From assembly GCF_001513745.1 (NCBI RefSeq), contig NZ_CP013380.1, positions 3,782,001 to 3,846,000 of the forward strand: a stretch of DNA of 64,000 nucleotides, read 5' to 3'. Below, piece by piece: positions 10,023-18,751 of this stretch. The notes under the pieces are model-generated. The model worked only from the letters and a program-made list of their open reading frames with translations. It searched no databases and had not been told where the DNA came from. Source of the DNA: Burkholderia humptydooensis. Lineage in GTDB: Bacteria > Pseudomonadota > Gammaproteobacteria > Burkholderiales > Burkholderiaceae. Numbering within the stretch: the stretch's first letter is position 1; each line of letters begins with the position of its first letter. The position numbers and the translations under genes are program-made.

Positions 10023-11426
10023 TCAGAACCCGAACGCCGACTTCACGAGACCGAACACCTTCGTGTTGTCGAGCGTGCCCTTGAACGCCTTCGCGCCGGC
10101 GCCGTCGGCGAACAGCATCACGTCGCCGCCGCCGTGCGTCTCGGAGCCCGCGCTGCCCATCCGCACGCCGACTTCCTGAAGGTACGCGTCGTTCGTCGCC
10201 GTTGCCGAATCCACCGGCGCGCGCACGTTCGGCCGGTTCGCGCCGTTGCCGAACACGAGCGTCGTGTAGGTGTTGCCGTCGGCGTCCTTGTTCGGCTGGC
10301 CGTCGCGATAGCTGCGGCTGATGTCGAGAACCGGATTGCCGCGCTTCGAATAGCCGTTGATCGTCATCGTATGGTCGTGGTCGGCCGTCACGACGATCAG
10401 CGTGTTCGACAGATCGACCTTCGCGAGCGCGGTGCGGATCGCCTCGTCGAACGCCGCCGTGTCTTCGAGCGCGCGCTTCGCGTTCGTGCCGTGCAGCGCG
10501 TGATCGATGCGCCCGCCTTCGACCATCAGGAAATAGCCGTTCGGATTCTTCTGCAGCACGTCGATCGCCTTCGCGGTCATCTCCGCGAGGCTCGGCTGCG
10601 TCGCGCCCTCGCCCTTGCCCGCGACGCGGTCGAGCTCGTATTCGAGATGGCTCGTCGTGCTGAAGAGTCCGATCAGCTTGGCCGCGCCCGCCTGCGCGAG
10701 CTGGTCCTTCGTCGCGACGACCGCGTAGCCCTTCGCCTGCAGCTCGGCGAGCAGGTTGCGCCCGTCCGCGCGGCCGCGCTTGTTCGCGACCGGATCGTAC
10801 GGCGTCCAGTGATTGCGGCCGCCGCCCATCAGCACGTCGACGCCGTCGCCGAGGGCCGCGTTGTAGCCCGCGCCGCCCGGCACCGCCTGCGCGGCGATGT
10901 CGTACTGCGCGTCGCGATGGCAGATGTGCGAATACGTCGCGGCGGGCGTCGCGTGCGTAAGCTCGGTCGTCGTGATCGCGCCGACCGCCTTGCCGCGCGC
11001 CTTCGCGAGCTCGAGCAGCGTCGACACCGGCTTGCCGTTGCCCGCGACGCAGTTGTTCACCGTCTTGTTGCCGTTCGCGTCGCTGCCGGGCGCGATCGCG
11101 CGCGTGTCCGACGACATCGACAGCACCTCGTTGTTCATCTTCACGCCGGTCATGTACGCGGCCATCGATGGCGCGCTGTCGGTGGTCTGCGCGTCGTTCG
11201 AGAAGGTCTTGATGCGCGCGGTGCGCGGCAGCTTCTCCATCGTCAACTGACCGGCCTCGCCGACCTTGTAGAGGCGGCTCGCCGTCACGGTGGTCGGCCC
11301 CATCCCGTCGCCGAGGAAAAAGATCACGTTCTTCGCCTGGCCCGCGGCGTGCGCCGCCTGGCCGACACCGCCCGAGAGGGCCGCCGCGGCGAACGCCGCC
11401 GCCGCGATGCGCTTGATAGTCGACAT
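10023..11426 (-). CDS. Alkaline phosphatase (PhoA superfamily), secreted
   Basis: A 467-residue periplasmic phosphomonoesterase. A Sec signal (MSTIKRIAAAAFAAAALSGG...AHA) precedes the metal-binding motif IFFLGDGMG. The nucleophile serine lies in TTDSAPSMAAY, further zinc/magnesium ligands in MVEGGRIDHALH and TADHDHT, and the last histidine in ETHGGGDV. The start is the ATG at 11426, with AGGGGAA upstream. It is 31 nt from the paralogous phosphatase upstream and 5 nt from the His-rich gene downstream. The paralogue is close in every motif, which points to a tandem duplication. Confidence 0.93.
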   Translation of the reverse strand: MSTIKRIAAAAFAAAALSGGVGQAAHAAGQAKNVIFFLGDGMGPTTVTASRLYKVGEAGQLTMEKLPRTARIKTFSNDAQTTDSAPSMAAYMTGVKMNNEVLSMSSDTRAIAPGSDANGNKTVNNCVAGNGKPVSTLLELAKARGKAVGAITTTELTHATPAATYSHICHRDAQYDIAAQAVPGGAGYNAALGDGVDVLMGGGRNHWTPYDPVANKRGRADGRNLLAELQAKGYAVVATKDQLAQAGAAKLIGLFSTTSHLEYELDRVAGKGEGATQPSLAEMTAKAIDVLQKNPNGYFLMVEGGRIDHALHGTNAKRALEDTAAFDEAIRTALAKVDLSNTLIVVTADHDHTMTINGYSKRGNPVLDISRSYRDGQPNKDADGNTYTTLVFGNGANRPNVRAPVDSATATNDAYLQEVGVRMGSAGSETHGGGDVMLFADGAGAKAFKGTLDNTKVFGLVKSAFGF

Positions 11427-11457
11427 CCTGTATTCCCCTGTTCCGTCCAAGCCGCGC

Positions 11458-12900
11458 TCAGAGCTGCGCCGCGCTGCGCACGAGCTCGAACACCTTGTTG
11501 TTCTCGATCACGCCGTGAAAGCCTTCCGCGCCGCGGCCGATCGCGCCGAGGAACACGTCGGTGCCGCCGTGCGTCTCGCCGCCCTTCGCCATCCGCACGA
11601 CCGCTTCCTGGCGATAGTCGTCCGCGCCCGTCACCGCGTCGGTGAGGCTCGTGCCCGCGCGGCTGCCCTGCACGCGGTTCTCGCCGTTGCCGAAGCCGAT
11701 GATCGTGTACGGCGCGCCGTCCGCGTCCTTCGCGACCGCGCCCGTCTGATAGTTGCGCAGCACGCCGAGCACGCCCGGCTTGCCCGCTTCCGTCTTGCCC
11801 GTGCGCGCCGCGTAGCCGTTCAGCACCAGCGTGTGGTCGTGGTCGGCCGTCACGACGACGAGCGTGTTCTTCAGATCCGGATCGGTCTGGCGAACCTTGT
11901 CGAGCGTCGCCTTGATCGCGTTGTCGAACGCCACCGTGTCCTGCAGCGCGCGCTTCGCATTCGTGTCGTGCAGCGCGTGATCGATGCGCCCGCCTTCGAC
12001 CATCAGGAAATAGCCGTTCGGGTTCTTCTGCAGCACGTCGAGCGCGCGCGTCGCCATGTCGGCGAGGCTCGGCTCCTTCGTCGCGCCGCGGTCGAGGTCG
12101 TAGCTCATGTGGCTCGCTGCGAACAGGCCGGCGAGCTTGCCGCTCTTCGCCGCATCGGCGGCGAAGAGCTCGTCGCGGTTCTGCGCGATCGCGTAGCCCT
12201 TCGCCTTCAGCTCGTTCACGAGATTGCGGCCGTCCGCGCGCTTGCCGCCCGCGTCCTTCGGCACGAAGAACTGCGCGCCGCCGCCCAGCACGACGTCGAC
12301 GCCGTTGCCGAGCGCCGCGTTGTAGCCCGCGCCGCCCGGCACGAGCTGCGCGGCGATGTCGTTCTCGGCGTCGCGATGGCACACGTGCGCGTAGGTCGCC
12401 GCAGGCGTCGCGTGCGTGACGCGGGTCGTCGTGACGACGCCCGTGGCGAGCCCCTTCGCCTTCGCGATCTCGAGCAGCGTCGGCACCGGTTTGCCGTTGT
12501 TCGCGCCGCAGTTGCCGGTGAGGCTCGCGGTCGGCTCGATCGCCTTCGTGTCGGGCGTCATCGAGATCACTTCGTTATTCGTCTTCACGCCCGTCATGTA
12601 CGCGGACATCGACGGCGCGCTGTCCGTCACCTGCGCATCGTTCGAATAGGTCTTCACGAACGCGGTCTCGGGCAGCGTGTCGAGCGTGAGCGCGCCGTCC
12701 TCGCCGACCGCGTAGATGCGCGCGGCCGTCAGCGTCGTCATCCCCATCCCGTCGCCCAGAAAGAAGATGACGTTGCGCGCGGCACTCGCTTGCGCGCCGT
12801 CGTCCGATGCGCCCGGCGTCTTCGGCTCGTCGCTGCCGCAGCCCGCCGCCGCGAAGACGCTCGCGCAAAGGAGCGCGGCCAATCTCACTCGCTGCTTCAT
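11458..12900 (-). CDS. Alkaline phosphatase lipoprotein
   Basis: A 480-residue alkaline phosphatase paralogous to the next gene. The signal peptide ends in a lipobox (AAAGC, cysteine about residue 21), so it is expected to be lipid-anchored, unlike its Sec-secreted copy. All catalytic motifs are intact: IFFLGDGMGMTTL, VTDSAPSMSAYMTG with the nucleophile serine, GGRIDHALHDTN, VTADHDHTLVLNG and GGETHGGTDV. It is first in the minus-strand operon and sits about 60 nt downstream of a candidate Pho box. Its likely role is phosphate release from organic phosphates outside the inner membrane under phosphate starvation. Confidence 0.93.
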   Translation of the reverse strand: MKQRVRLAALLCASVFAAAGCGSDEPKTPGASDDGAQASAARNVIFFLGDGMGMTTLTAARIYAVGEDGALTLDTLPETAFVKTYSNDAQVTDSAPSMSAYMTGVKTNNEVISMTPDTKAIEPTASLTGNCGANNGKPVPTLLEIAKAKGLATGVVTTTRVTHATPAATYAHVCHRDAENDIAAQLVPGGAGYNAALGNGVDVVLGGGAQFFVPKDAGGKRADGRNLVNELKAKGYAIAQNRDELFAADAAKSGKLAGLFAASHMSYDLDRGATKEPSLADMATRALDVLQKNPNGYFLMVEGGRIDHALHDTNAKRALQDTVAFDNAIKATLDKVRQTDPDLKNTLVVVTADHDHTLVLNGYAARTGKTEAGKPGVLGVLRNYQTGAVAKDADGAPYTIIGFGNGENRVQGSRAGTSLTDAVTGADDYRQEAVVRMAKGGETHGGTDVFLGAIGRGAEGFHGVIENNKVFELVRSAAQL

Positions 12901-12944
12901 GTTTTCGGCTTCCCGTTGGTGTGATTTCTTTCAAAAACGCAAGG

Positions 12945-12978
12945 ACGATACGGGGGCGATATGACGCGAATGTGAATG
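12945..12978 (-). promoter_or_regulatory. Candidate Pho box and -10 for the phosphatase operon
   Basis: On the minus strand CATTCAC-ATTC-GCGTCAT (12978-12961) matches the PhoB half-site CTGTCAT in 4 and 5 of 7 positions with the correct 4-nt spacer. Ten bases further, TATCGT (12950-12945) is in the right place for the -10 of a PhoB-activated promoter, which normally lacks a -35. The match is partial; the gene content supports it. Confidence 0.45.
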
Positions 12979-13184
12979 AAATTGAAAGAACCTGGAATGG
13001 CAATTGAATGGTTTTGCGCGGAAGGCGGATTGCGCCGGCCGTCGGCTACGCATGCCTCTTTGCGAATGGTCCCGGCGGACGTTTTCAATGCACGCCTTCC
13101 CGACGAACGAGCGCCGGTCAGCCGCCGTCGCCGAACGCGCGACAGCGCTCGCGCCCTCGCTTCGCGCGCGTCGGGGCCGGCGCG

Positions 13185-13361
13185 TCAGTCGCCGCCGCGC
13201 GCGGCGAGGCGCCAGCCCGCGACGGCAAGCAGCGCCGCGATCCACGCGAGCCGCAGCGAGGTCGATGGCTGCAGCCAGACGACGAGCGTCATCGCGACGA
13301 TCGCGACGAAGCTGCCGAACACATGGAACAGCGCGGCAAACGCGTTGCGCAGCACGTTCAT
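13185..13361 (-). CDS. Small membrane protein (58 aa), unknown
   Basis: A 58-residue hydrophobic protein with two likely membrane segments (FAALFHVFGSFVAIVAMTLVV and the ALLAVAGW region). Its ATG overlaps the stop of the upstream gene (ATGA on the minus strand), so it is translationally coupled and probably functions with it. No family recognised. The coupling and coding composition make it more likely real than a chance frame. Confidence 0.55.
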   Translation of the reverse strand: MNVLRNAFAALFHVFGSFVAIVAMTLVVWLQPSTSLRLAWIAALLAVAGWRLAARGGD

Positions 13362-13738
13362 GACGCCGCCTGCCTGAAGTAGGCCGTCGCGGCCGGGCGA
13401 TACAGGATGAACAGGAACAGCGCGATCAGCGCGGCGACGACGATCAGCATGCCCTTGAACGGCGTCGTGAATGAGGAGATCGCGAATCCGGCGAGCGCGA
13501 CGATCGCGTAGAGCGTGCGTCCCCAGATCCGCCGCTTCAATATCGCGACGCCGGCGGCGAGATGCAGCCCCTCGCTGACGACGGCGATCGCGACGGTCGC
13601 CTCGAGCGGCAGCGGCGAGTAGCGCAGGATCGCGACGGCATTCGGATCGCGCAGCGAAAGCGGCAGCGAGATCAGCCCGATCACGTTCGAGACGATGACG
13701 AACCACGCAAGGACGGTCAACGAAAGCGGTCTTTTCAT
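13358..13738 (-). CDS. Four-helix membrane protein, unknown
   Basis: A 126-residue protein with about four hydrophobic segments (LTVLAWFVIVSNVIGLISLPL; ATVAIAVVSEGLHLAAGVAIL; LYAIVALAGFAISSF; MLIVVAALIALFLFILY) and short basic loops such as LKRRIWGR. It resembles small integral membrane proteins annotated only as hypothetical or DoxX-like by shape. The start is ATG 13738. Coupled to the 58-residue membrane protein downstream. A perfect inverted repeat lies 38 nt upstream. Function unknown. Confidence 0.7.
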   Translation of the reverse strand: MKRPLSLTVLAWFVIVSNVIGLISLPLSLRDPNAVAILRYSPLPLEATVAIAVVSEGLHLAAGVAILKRRIWGRTLYAIVALAGFAISSFTTPFKGMLIVVAALIALFLFILYRPAATAYFRQAAS

Positions 13739-13775
13739 GATTGTTCTTCGCGTTGTGCCGATGACGGGATCGCTT

Positions 13776-13792
13776 GATGCCGGCCCGGCATC
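13776..13792. promoter_or_regulatory. Perfect inverted repeat upstream of membrane-protein pair
   Basis: GATGCCG-GCC-CGGCATC, 7-bp arms with a 3-nt centre, 38 nt upstream of the minus-strand start at 13738. It may be an operator or a short 5' hairpin. No known regulator recognised. Confidence 0.35.
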
Positions 13793-14044
13793 GCAATCCT
13801 CAGCGCATTCTCGGCCTCGCGTTCGCAAAATGCAACGGCGTGCCGCCGCCGGTCGCGTCCACGGTGACGCGCAAAAGAATCCGCAAACGCCCGCGAACCG
13901 CCCGCGGCGTTGGAAGGCTCGAATGCACGAGCCAAGAGCGCGTTGCTCGCAGCGCGTCGCGAGGCCGGATCGCACGCAGAGGAAACAACGCCCGATCGAA
14001 TCAAAAACTCAAACAAAAATCGCAATTAATTTCGCAGACACATT

Positions 14045-14068
14045 GCAAACCTACGTTTGCTGCAGCAA
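14045..14068. promoter_or_regulatory. Overlapping palindromes upstream of lipoprotein gene
   Basis: GCAAAC-CTAC-GTTTGC (14045-14060) overlaps the perfect palindrome TTGCTGCAGCAA (14057-14068), about 110 nt upstream of the lipoprotein start. The half-sites look like LacI/PurR-type operators but the spacing differs, so no regulator is assigned. Confidence 0.35.
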
Positions 14069-14175
14069 CGCCCGCACGCCGCGCATCGCGCTTCAAATAC
14101 ATCACGCCGCGACTTCAAGAAACCCCTTCACGAACGTTCGCAGCTCATTACCGATCTTTCATTCAGGATATCCAT

Positions 14176-15288
14176 ATGAAAAAAATCGCCCTGCTTTGTG
14201 TAATCTCCGCCGCCATGCTGTCCGCGTGCGGGGGTGGCGACGACGTCGCCCCGGTGCCGGGCGCGGTAGCGGCCAATGCCGCCCCCGTGCCGAACACCGC
14301 GACCGCGAGCGGTTACACGCTGTCCGTCTTCGCGAAGGCGCCCTCCTCGAACGCCAAGCCGGATTCGATCGTCCGCTACAACGACACGGTCTTCATCGGC
14401 TACCAGATGGCGGGCGACGTGAAGGACGGCTCGGTGCCGAACCTGACGAACACGATCGTCCAGTACGATCTGAACGGCAACGTGCTCAAGTCCTACGTGG
14501 TGCCGGGCCATGTGGACGGTCTGATGGCGCGCGCCGACACGAACGCGCTTTGGGCGATGGCAAACGAGGACGGCAACCCGGAGCTGACGATCATCGATCT
14601 CGCGTCGGGCAACCAGAAAACGTATCTGCCGACCGTCAATCCGACCGCGCATGGCGGCGGCTTCGACGACATGCAGCTACTGAACGGCGTCATCTACGTG
14701 AGCGCGTCGAATCCGACGACGCCGGGTGCCGCGCCGACCGTCGTGTCGCTCACGCTCAATCCGAACGGCACGACATTCGACGTCGCGCCGGTGCTGGCCG
14801 GTAACGCGCAGGCGATCGACGTGACGCCGACGGTCGGCGGCGCGGCGAACCCGACCTACAACCAGCCGGTCACGCTGAGCCTGACCGATCCGGATTCCGA
14901 AGCGATCGATTCGGCCGGCGACCTCATGCTGGACAGCCAGGCCGACGGCAAGCTGGTATTCATCCACAACCCCGGCCCAGCGCAAACGGTCAGCGTGCTG
15001 ACGCTCACGCTCTACAACGACAAGGACGGTCCGGTCTATCCTGTCGACGATACGCGCTGGGTGCCGGCGTCCGGCCCCGTGGGCAAGACCTTCATGCTCT
15101 TCACCGATGCGAGCAACACGACCTATCGGGTCGATGCGCCGTTCAAGCAGGGCGATGCGTACAGCGCCGGACAAGGTCAGGTCATGCAGCTCGACACGAA
15201 GACGGGGCACCTGACCCCGGTGGTCGCGGGCATCGGCAGCGCATCGGCGCTGCAGGACCCGCACGGGATGCTGTTTGTCGCGCTCTGA
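14176..15288 (+). CDS. Putative lipoprotein, beta-propeller-like
   Basis: A 370-residue lipoprotein: signal MKKIALLCVISAAMLSACGGG with lipobox LSAC (cysteine at residue 18). The body has repeated short strands with NGxVYVSASNP, DTNALWAMANEDGNPELTI and NTTYRVDAPF, typical of WD/NHL-like propeller proteins that sense or bind small ligands, but no named family was recognised. Codon use is slightly less GC-biased than that of its neighbours. Monocistronic; the next gene is convergent. Confidence 0.75.
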   Translation: MKKIALLCVISAAMLSACGGGDDVAPVPGAVAANAAPVPNTATASGYTLSVFAKAPSSNAKPDSIVRYNDTVFIGYQMAGDVKDGSVPNLTNTIVQYDLNGNVLKSYVVPGHVDGLMARADTNALWAMANEDGNPELTIIDLASGNQKTYLPTVNPTAHGGGFDDMQLLNGVIYVSASNPTTPGAAPTVVSLTLNPNGTTFDVAPVLAGNAQAIDVTPTVGGAANPTYNQPVTLSLTDPDSEAIDSAGDLMLDSQADGKLVFIHNPGPAQTVSVLTLTLYNDKDGPVYPVDDTRWVPASGPVGKTFMLFTDASNTTYRVDAPFKQGDAYSAGQGQVMQLDTKTGHLTPVVAGIGSASALQDPHGMLFVAL

Positions 15289-15301
15289 CGGCGCGCCGTC
15301 C

Positions 15302-15322
15302 GCCGCATGATCGCGATGCGGC
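15302..15322. terminator. Hairpin between convergent genes
   Basis: GCCGCAT / ATGCGGC, 7-bp perfect stem with a 7-nt loop, between the lipoprotein stop and the EAL gene stop. No T-run on either side; a bidirectional terminator is possible. Confidence 0.35.
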
Positions 15323-15354
15323 GCACCGGCATGCCGCCGGCGCGCCGACGACGC

Positions 15355-16644
15355 TCAGGCGCCCGTCGACGCTTCGTCGTCGATCCAGTCGATATCGCCG
15401 CAGAGCACGCACAGCGCGTCGTTCACGCGAACCGCGATCGACAGCGTGACGCACGGCAGCGCCTCGTTGATCGACAGATACGGCCGCGTCGCCTGCACGC
15501 GCCCCGGCTCGACGATCGCCGACCGGAAATACGGGCGCCTCAGCCAGCTCGCGCCCTGCGCGTCGGCGAGCGGCAGAAAGCGCGTCTCGCGCGACGCGCG
15601 GTCCGCGCGCAGCACGACGTTGCGGCCCGCCTGCCGTCCGCGCTCGTCGAGCAGGAAGCAGCGCGCCGCGTGGTCGAGCGCGAGAAAGTTCCAGCAGACC
15701 TCGTCGAGCGGCTCGCCCGCCGCGAGGCGCTCGGCCGCGCGCTCGAACGCGCGCTGATAAGGCGCGAGCCGCTGCGCGTCGCGCCGCTCGGACGCTTCGG
15801 TCTGCTGGCGATAGCGCTCGGTCAGCTCGCCAATGCACGCGGACGCCGCCGCGCTGTCGGGCAGCCCCGGCGCCGGACGTCCGAAGAAATGGCCCTGCAC
15901 GAAATCCGCGTCGCACGACAACGCGATCTGCGCCTCGTGTTCGGTCTCGACCCCTTCGATCAACACGAGCTTGCCCGCCTCGTGCAGCAGCGTGACGAGC
16001 CCGTGCAGGATCGCCGTGAGCCCCGCGCGGTGCTGCGCGTGCGACAGCATGATCCGGTCGAGCTTCACGATGTCCGGGCTCAGTTGCCAGATTCGTTCGA
16101 TGTTCGAATGACCGGCGCCGAAGTCGTCGAGCGCGATCAGGAAGCCCTGCTCGCGGAATTCGCGCACCGCGTCGGCGAGCCGCTCGATGTCGCCGGCGCG
16201 CTGCTCGAGCACTTCGAGCACGATGCGCCGCGGCGGAATATCCAACCGCTTCAGGTTCGCGAACAGCGCGGCGGCCTGAAACGGATCGGTGAGCACGCCG
16301 GGGTGCACGTTGAGGAACAGCCATTCGCGCTCGGCGCCGAAGCGCGCGAAGTTTTCGAGATGCAGCGCCTGCGCGAGGCGGTCGACCTGCGTCGCCTCGC
16401 CGTGGCGCGCGGCTTCGCCGAACACGTCGAGCGGCGACACGGGGCGGTCGAGCGCATCGTGCGCGCGCAACAGCGCCTCGTAGCCGACCGCGCGCATGTG
16501 CGACAGGCTGAAGATCGGCTGAAACACGGACGTGAGCGTCAGATCGTGATGATGCGCGGCGACGCGCTCGAGACCGGACGTCATCTCCGCCTCGAAGCGA
16601 TACGGCGACGCGGCGACGGGGCGCTCCTGCTGGGCGATGGTCAT
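15355..16644 (-). CDS. EAL-domain c-di-GMP phosphodiesterase
   Basis: A 429-residue cytoplasmic protein. An EAL domain occupies about residues 35-265 with the key motifs intact: YEALLR, FLNVHPGVL, LEVLEQ, ALDDFGAGHSN, DIVKLDR and IEGVETE. The full set of metal and catalytic residues predicts active hydrolysis of cyclic di-GMP to pGpG. The C-terminal 160 residues form a separate region ending near DIDWIDDEAS, possibly a sensory domain. No membrane segment. The start is chosen at ATG 16644 because AGGAGGG lies 7 nt upstream; an in-frame ATG at 16743 has no ribosome site. Confidence 0.9.
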   Translation of the reverse strand: MTIAQQERPVAASPYRFEAEMTSGLERVAAHHHDLTLTSVFQPIFSLSHMRAVGYEALLRAHDALDRPVSPLDVFGEAARHGEATQVDRLAQALHLENFARFGAEREWLFLNVHPGVLTDPFQAAALFANLKRLDIPPRRIVLEVLEQRAGDIERLADAVREFREQGFLIALDDFGAGHSNIERIWQLSPDIVKLDRIMLSHAQHRAGLTAILHGLVTLLHEAGKLVLIEGVETEHEAQIALSCDADFVQGHFFGRPAPGLPDSAAASACIGELTERYRQQTEASERRDAQRLAPYQRAFERAAERLAAGEPLDEVCWNFLALDHAARCFLLDERGRQAGRNVVLRADRASRETRFLPLADAQGASWLRRPYFRSAIVEPGRVQATRPYLSINEALPCVTLSIAVRVNDALCVLCGDIDWIDDEASTGA

Positions 16645-16957
16645 GCGGCGGCCCTCCTGATGACGAAAACGTCGGCAGGCGAAACGTGCGACTCGCGGGT
16701 TTTCATCGGTGGTCCTCGGTTGTTCGATCATAGTTGTCGGCAAGCATCAAGCAAGCTCCGTGCTCACTCGCGCGGCGCCGCGTCCCGCCGCTCGCTCCCC
16801 GGCACGGGCGCGCCGCCCGCGGCACGCCGCGCATGCATGCCGATGGGGATTGTGCGCACCACCACAGTGCGCCCGTGCTCGCTCCCCGGCTTCACGCCGC
16901 GCATTTCGCGCGCACGCTACACTGCGTACCGTCGTTTCATCCCCGTTTCGCTCATCG
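16645..16957. other. 313-nt divergent intergenic region
   Basis: Between the EAL gene (minus) and the antiporter (plus). No gene seen apart from an unused extension of the EAL frame. It must carry both promoters; only a weak -10-like TACACT at 16918-16923 is visible ahead of the antiporter. Confidence 0.35.
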
Positions 16958-18625
16958 ATGGCAATCGTCTTCACTGTTCTGATCCTCTTGCTCGCGGTCG
17001 CGCTGTCCGGCGTCGCGACGCGCGTGCTGCCGCTGCGCCTGCCGTTGCCGCTGATGCAGATCGCGATCGGCGCGGCGCTCGCGTGGCCGAGGTTCAACCT
17101 GCACGTCACGTTCGATCCCGAAATCTTCATGCTGCTGTTCATCCCGCCGCTGCTGTTCGCGGACGGCTGGCGCATCCCGAAGCGCGAGCTGTACCTGCAG
17201 CGGCGCGCGATCCTGATGCTCGCGTTCGGCCTCGTGTTCATGACGGTACTCGCGGTCGGCTACTTCGCGCATTGGTTGATTCCCGGCCTGCCGCTGCCCG
17301 TCGCGTTCGCGCTCGCCGCGGTGCTGTCGCCGACCGACGCCGTCGCGCTCGCCGGCATCGCCGGCAAGGGCCGCATCCCGCCGCAACTGATGCACATTCT
17401 CGAAGGCGAGGCGCTGATGAACGACGCGTCGGGCCTCGTCGCGCTCAAGTTCGCGATCGCGGCCGCGCTGACCGGCATGTTCTCGCTGCGCGACGCGTCG
17501 ATCAGCTTCGTGATCGTCGCATCGGGCGGCCTGGCGACGGGCGCGGCGCTCGCGTGGCTGTTCAGCGCGCTGTCGACGCGCTTCCTGAACGCCGCGCAGG
17601 AAGGCGATCCGGCCCCCGGCATCGTGATGACGCTGCTCGTGCCGTTCGCGTCGTATCTCATTGCCGAGCACCTCGAATTGTCGGGAATCCTGTCGGCCGT
17701 CGCGTCCGGGATGATGATGAACTACACGAGCTTCTCGAAGAGCAGCACGGTCGCCGCGCGGGTGCGCGCGGAAAGCACGTGGGCGATGATCGAGTTCGTG
17801 TTCAACGGCATGGTGTTCATCATGCTCGGGCTGCAGTTGCCGCACATCATCGGCCGCGCGCTCGTCGATGCGCACCATACGAGCGACGCGCTCGTCGGCG
17901 CGATGATCGGCTACGTCGCCGCGATGCTCGCCGCGCTCTACGCGATCCGCTTCGCGTGGGTGTGGCTGCTGCGCTGGATCGCGAGCCGCCGCGCCGCGAA
18001 GCAGGGCCTCGCCGGCACGATGGCGGGCCTGCGCACGATCGCCGTGATGACGGTGGGCGGCGTGCGCGGCGCGATCACGCTCGCCGGCGTGCTGTCGGTG
18101 CCGGTCGCGCTCGGCGACGGCACGCCGCTCGCGGGCCGCGACACCGCGATCTTCGTCGCGTCGGGCGTGATCCTCGGCTCGCTCGTCGTCGCGGTGATCG
18201 CGCTGCCGCTGCTGCTGCGCGGCGTGCGCCCGATGCGCAATCCGCACGCGGAGGAGGAGCGCGCCGCGCGCGCGGCGGCCGCGCAGGCGGCGATCCGCGC
18301 GGTCGACGCGGCGCACGACGCGCTCGCCGTCGATCTCGACGAGACGGCCGCCGCGCGCTGCGCGGACGTGACCGCGCGCGTGATGGACCTGTACCGCCGC
18401 CGGCTCGCGGGCCTCGCCGCGGACGGCGCGACGCCGCGCGAGGAAGCGCGGCAGACGGAGAAGATGGAGCTGGCGCTGAAGATCGCCGCGATCCGCGCGG
18501 AGCGCTCGGTGCTCTACCGGCTGCGCGGCGAGCAGCAGATCAACGACGAGACGCTCGCGAAGCTGATGCGCGAAATCGATTTGTCGGAGACGGCGCTATC
18601 GACGCGCAAGAAGGGGATCGTCTGA
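16958..18625 (+). CDS. Na+/H+ antiporter, CPA1 (NhaP/NHE) family
   Basis: A 555-residue inner-membrane antiporter. About twelve hydrophobic segments cover residues 1-420. The signature LSPTDAVALAGI and the GEALMNDASGLVALK motif with the conserved Asn-Asp pair are the ion-binding region of CPA1 exchangers. GGVRGAITLAGVLSVP lies in the last helices. The C-terminal ~135 residues are a charged cytoplasmic tail. Expected to exchange Na+ or K+ for protons and regulate pH. Monocistronic; the downstream gene is convergent. Confidence 0.92.
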   Translation: MAIVFTVLILLLAVALSGVATRVLPLRLPLPLMQIAIGAALAWPRFNLHVTFDPEIFMLLFIPPLLFADGWRIPKRELYLQRRAILMLAFGLVFMTVLAVGYFAHWLIPGLPLPVAFALAAVLSPTDAVALAGIAGKGRIPPQLMHILEGEALMNDASGLVALKFAIAAALTGMFSLRDASISFVIVASGGLATGAALAWLFSALSTRFLNAAQEGDPAPGIVMTLLVPFASYLIAEHLELSGILSAVASGMMMNYTSFSKSSTVAARVRAESTWAMIEFVFNGMVFIMLGLQLPHIIGRALVDAHHTSDALVGAMIGYVAAMLAALYAIRFAWVWLLRWIASRRAAKQGLAGTMAGLRTIAVMTVGGVRGAITLAGVLSVPVALGDGTPLAGRDTAIFVASGVILGSLVVAVIALPLLLRGVRPMRNPHAEEERAARAAAAQAAIRAVDAAHDALAVDLDETAAARCADVTARVMDLYRRRLAGLAADGATPREEARQTEKMELALKIAAIRAERSVLYRLRGEQQINDETLAKLMREIDLSETALSTRKKGIV

Positions 18626-18657
18626 CGCGGCGCGCGCCGCACCCAAAACGCGCCGCG

Positions 18658-18700
18658 AAAAAAACGGCGGGCGGCCACGCGTTTGCGCACCACCGCCCGC
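18658..18700 (-). terminator. Rho-independent terminator of the indolepyruvate oxidoreductase gene
   Basis: Read on the minus strand: GCGGGCGG, an 18-nt loop region, CCGCCCGC, then CG and seven T. It lies about 52 nt after the stop at 18752. Confidence 0.7.
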
Positions 18701-18751
18701 ACGCGCGTCACTCCGCGCTCAAGCGACATTCACGCGCCGCTCACACGACAT

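Larger units (their letters stand above)
13739..14175. other. 437-nt divergent intergenic region
   Basis: Separates the minus-strand membrane genes from the plus-strand lipoprotein. No gene seen. It holds two palindromic elements (listed separately) and, from about 14000, an A/T-richer stretch likely to include the lipoprotein promoter. The ribosome site AGGATATCC precedes ATG 14176. Confidence 0.4.
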
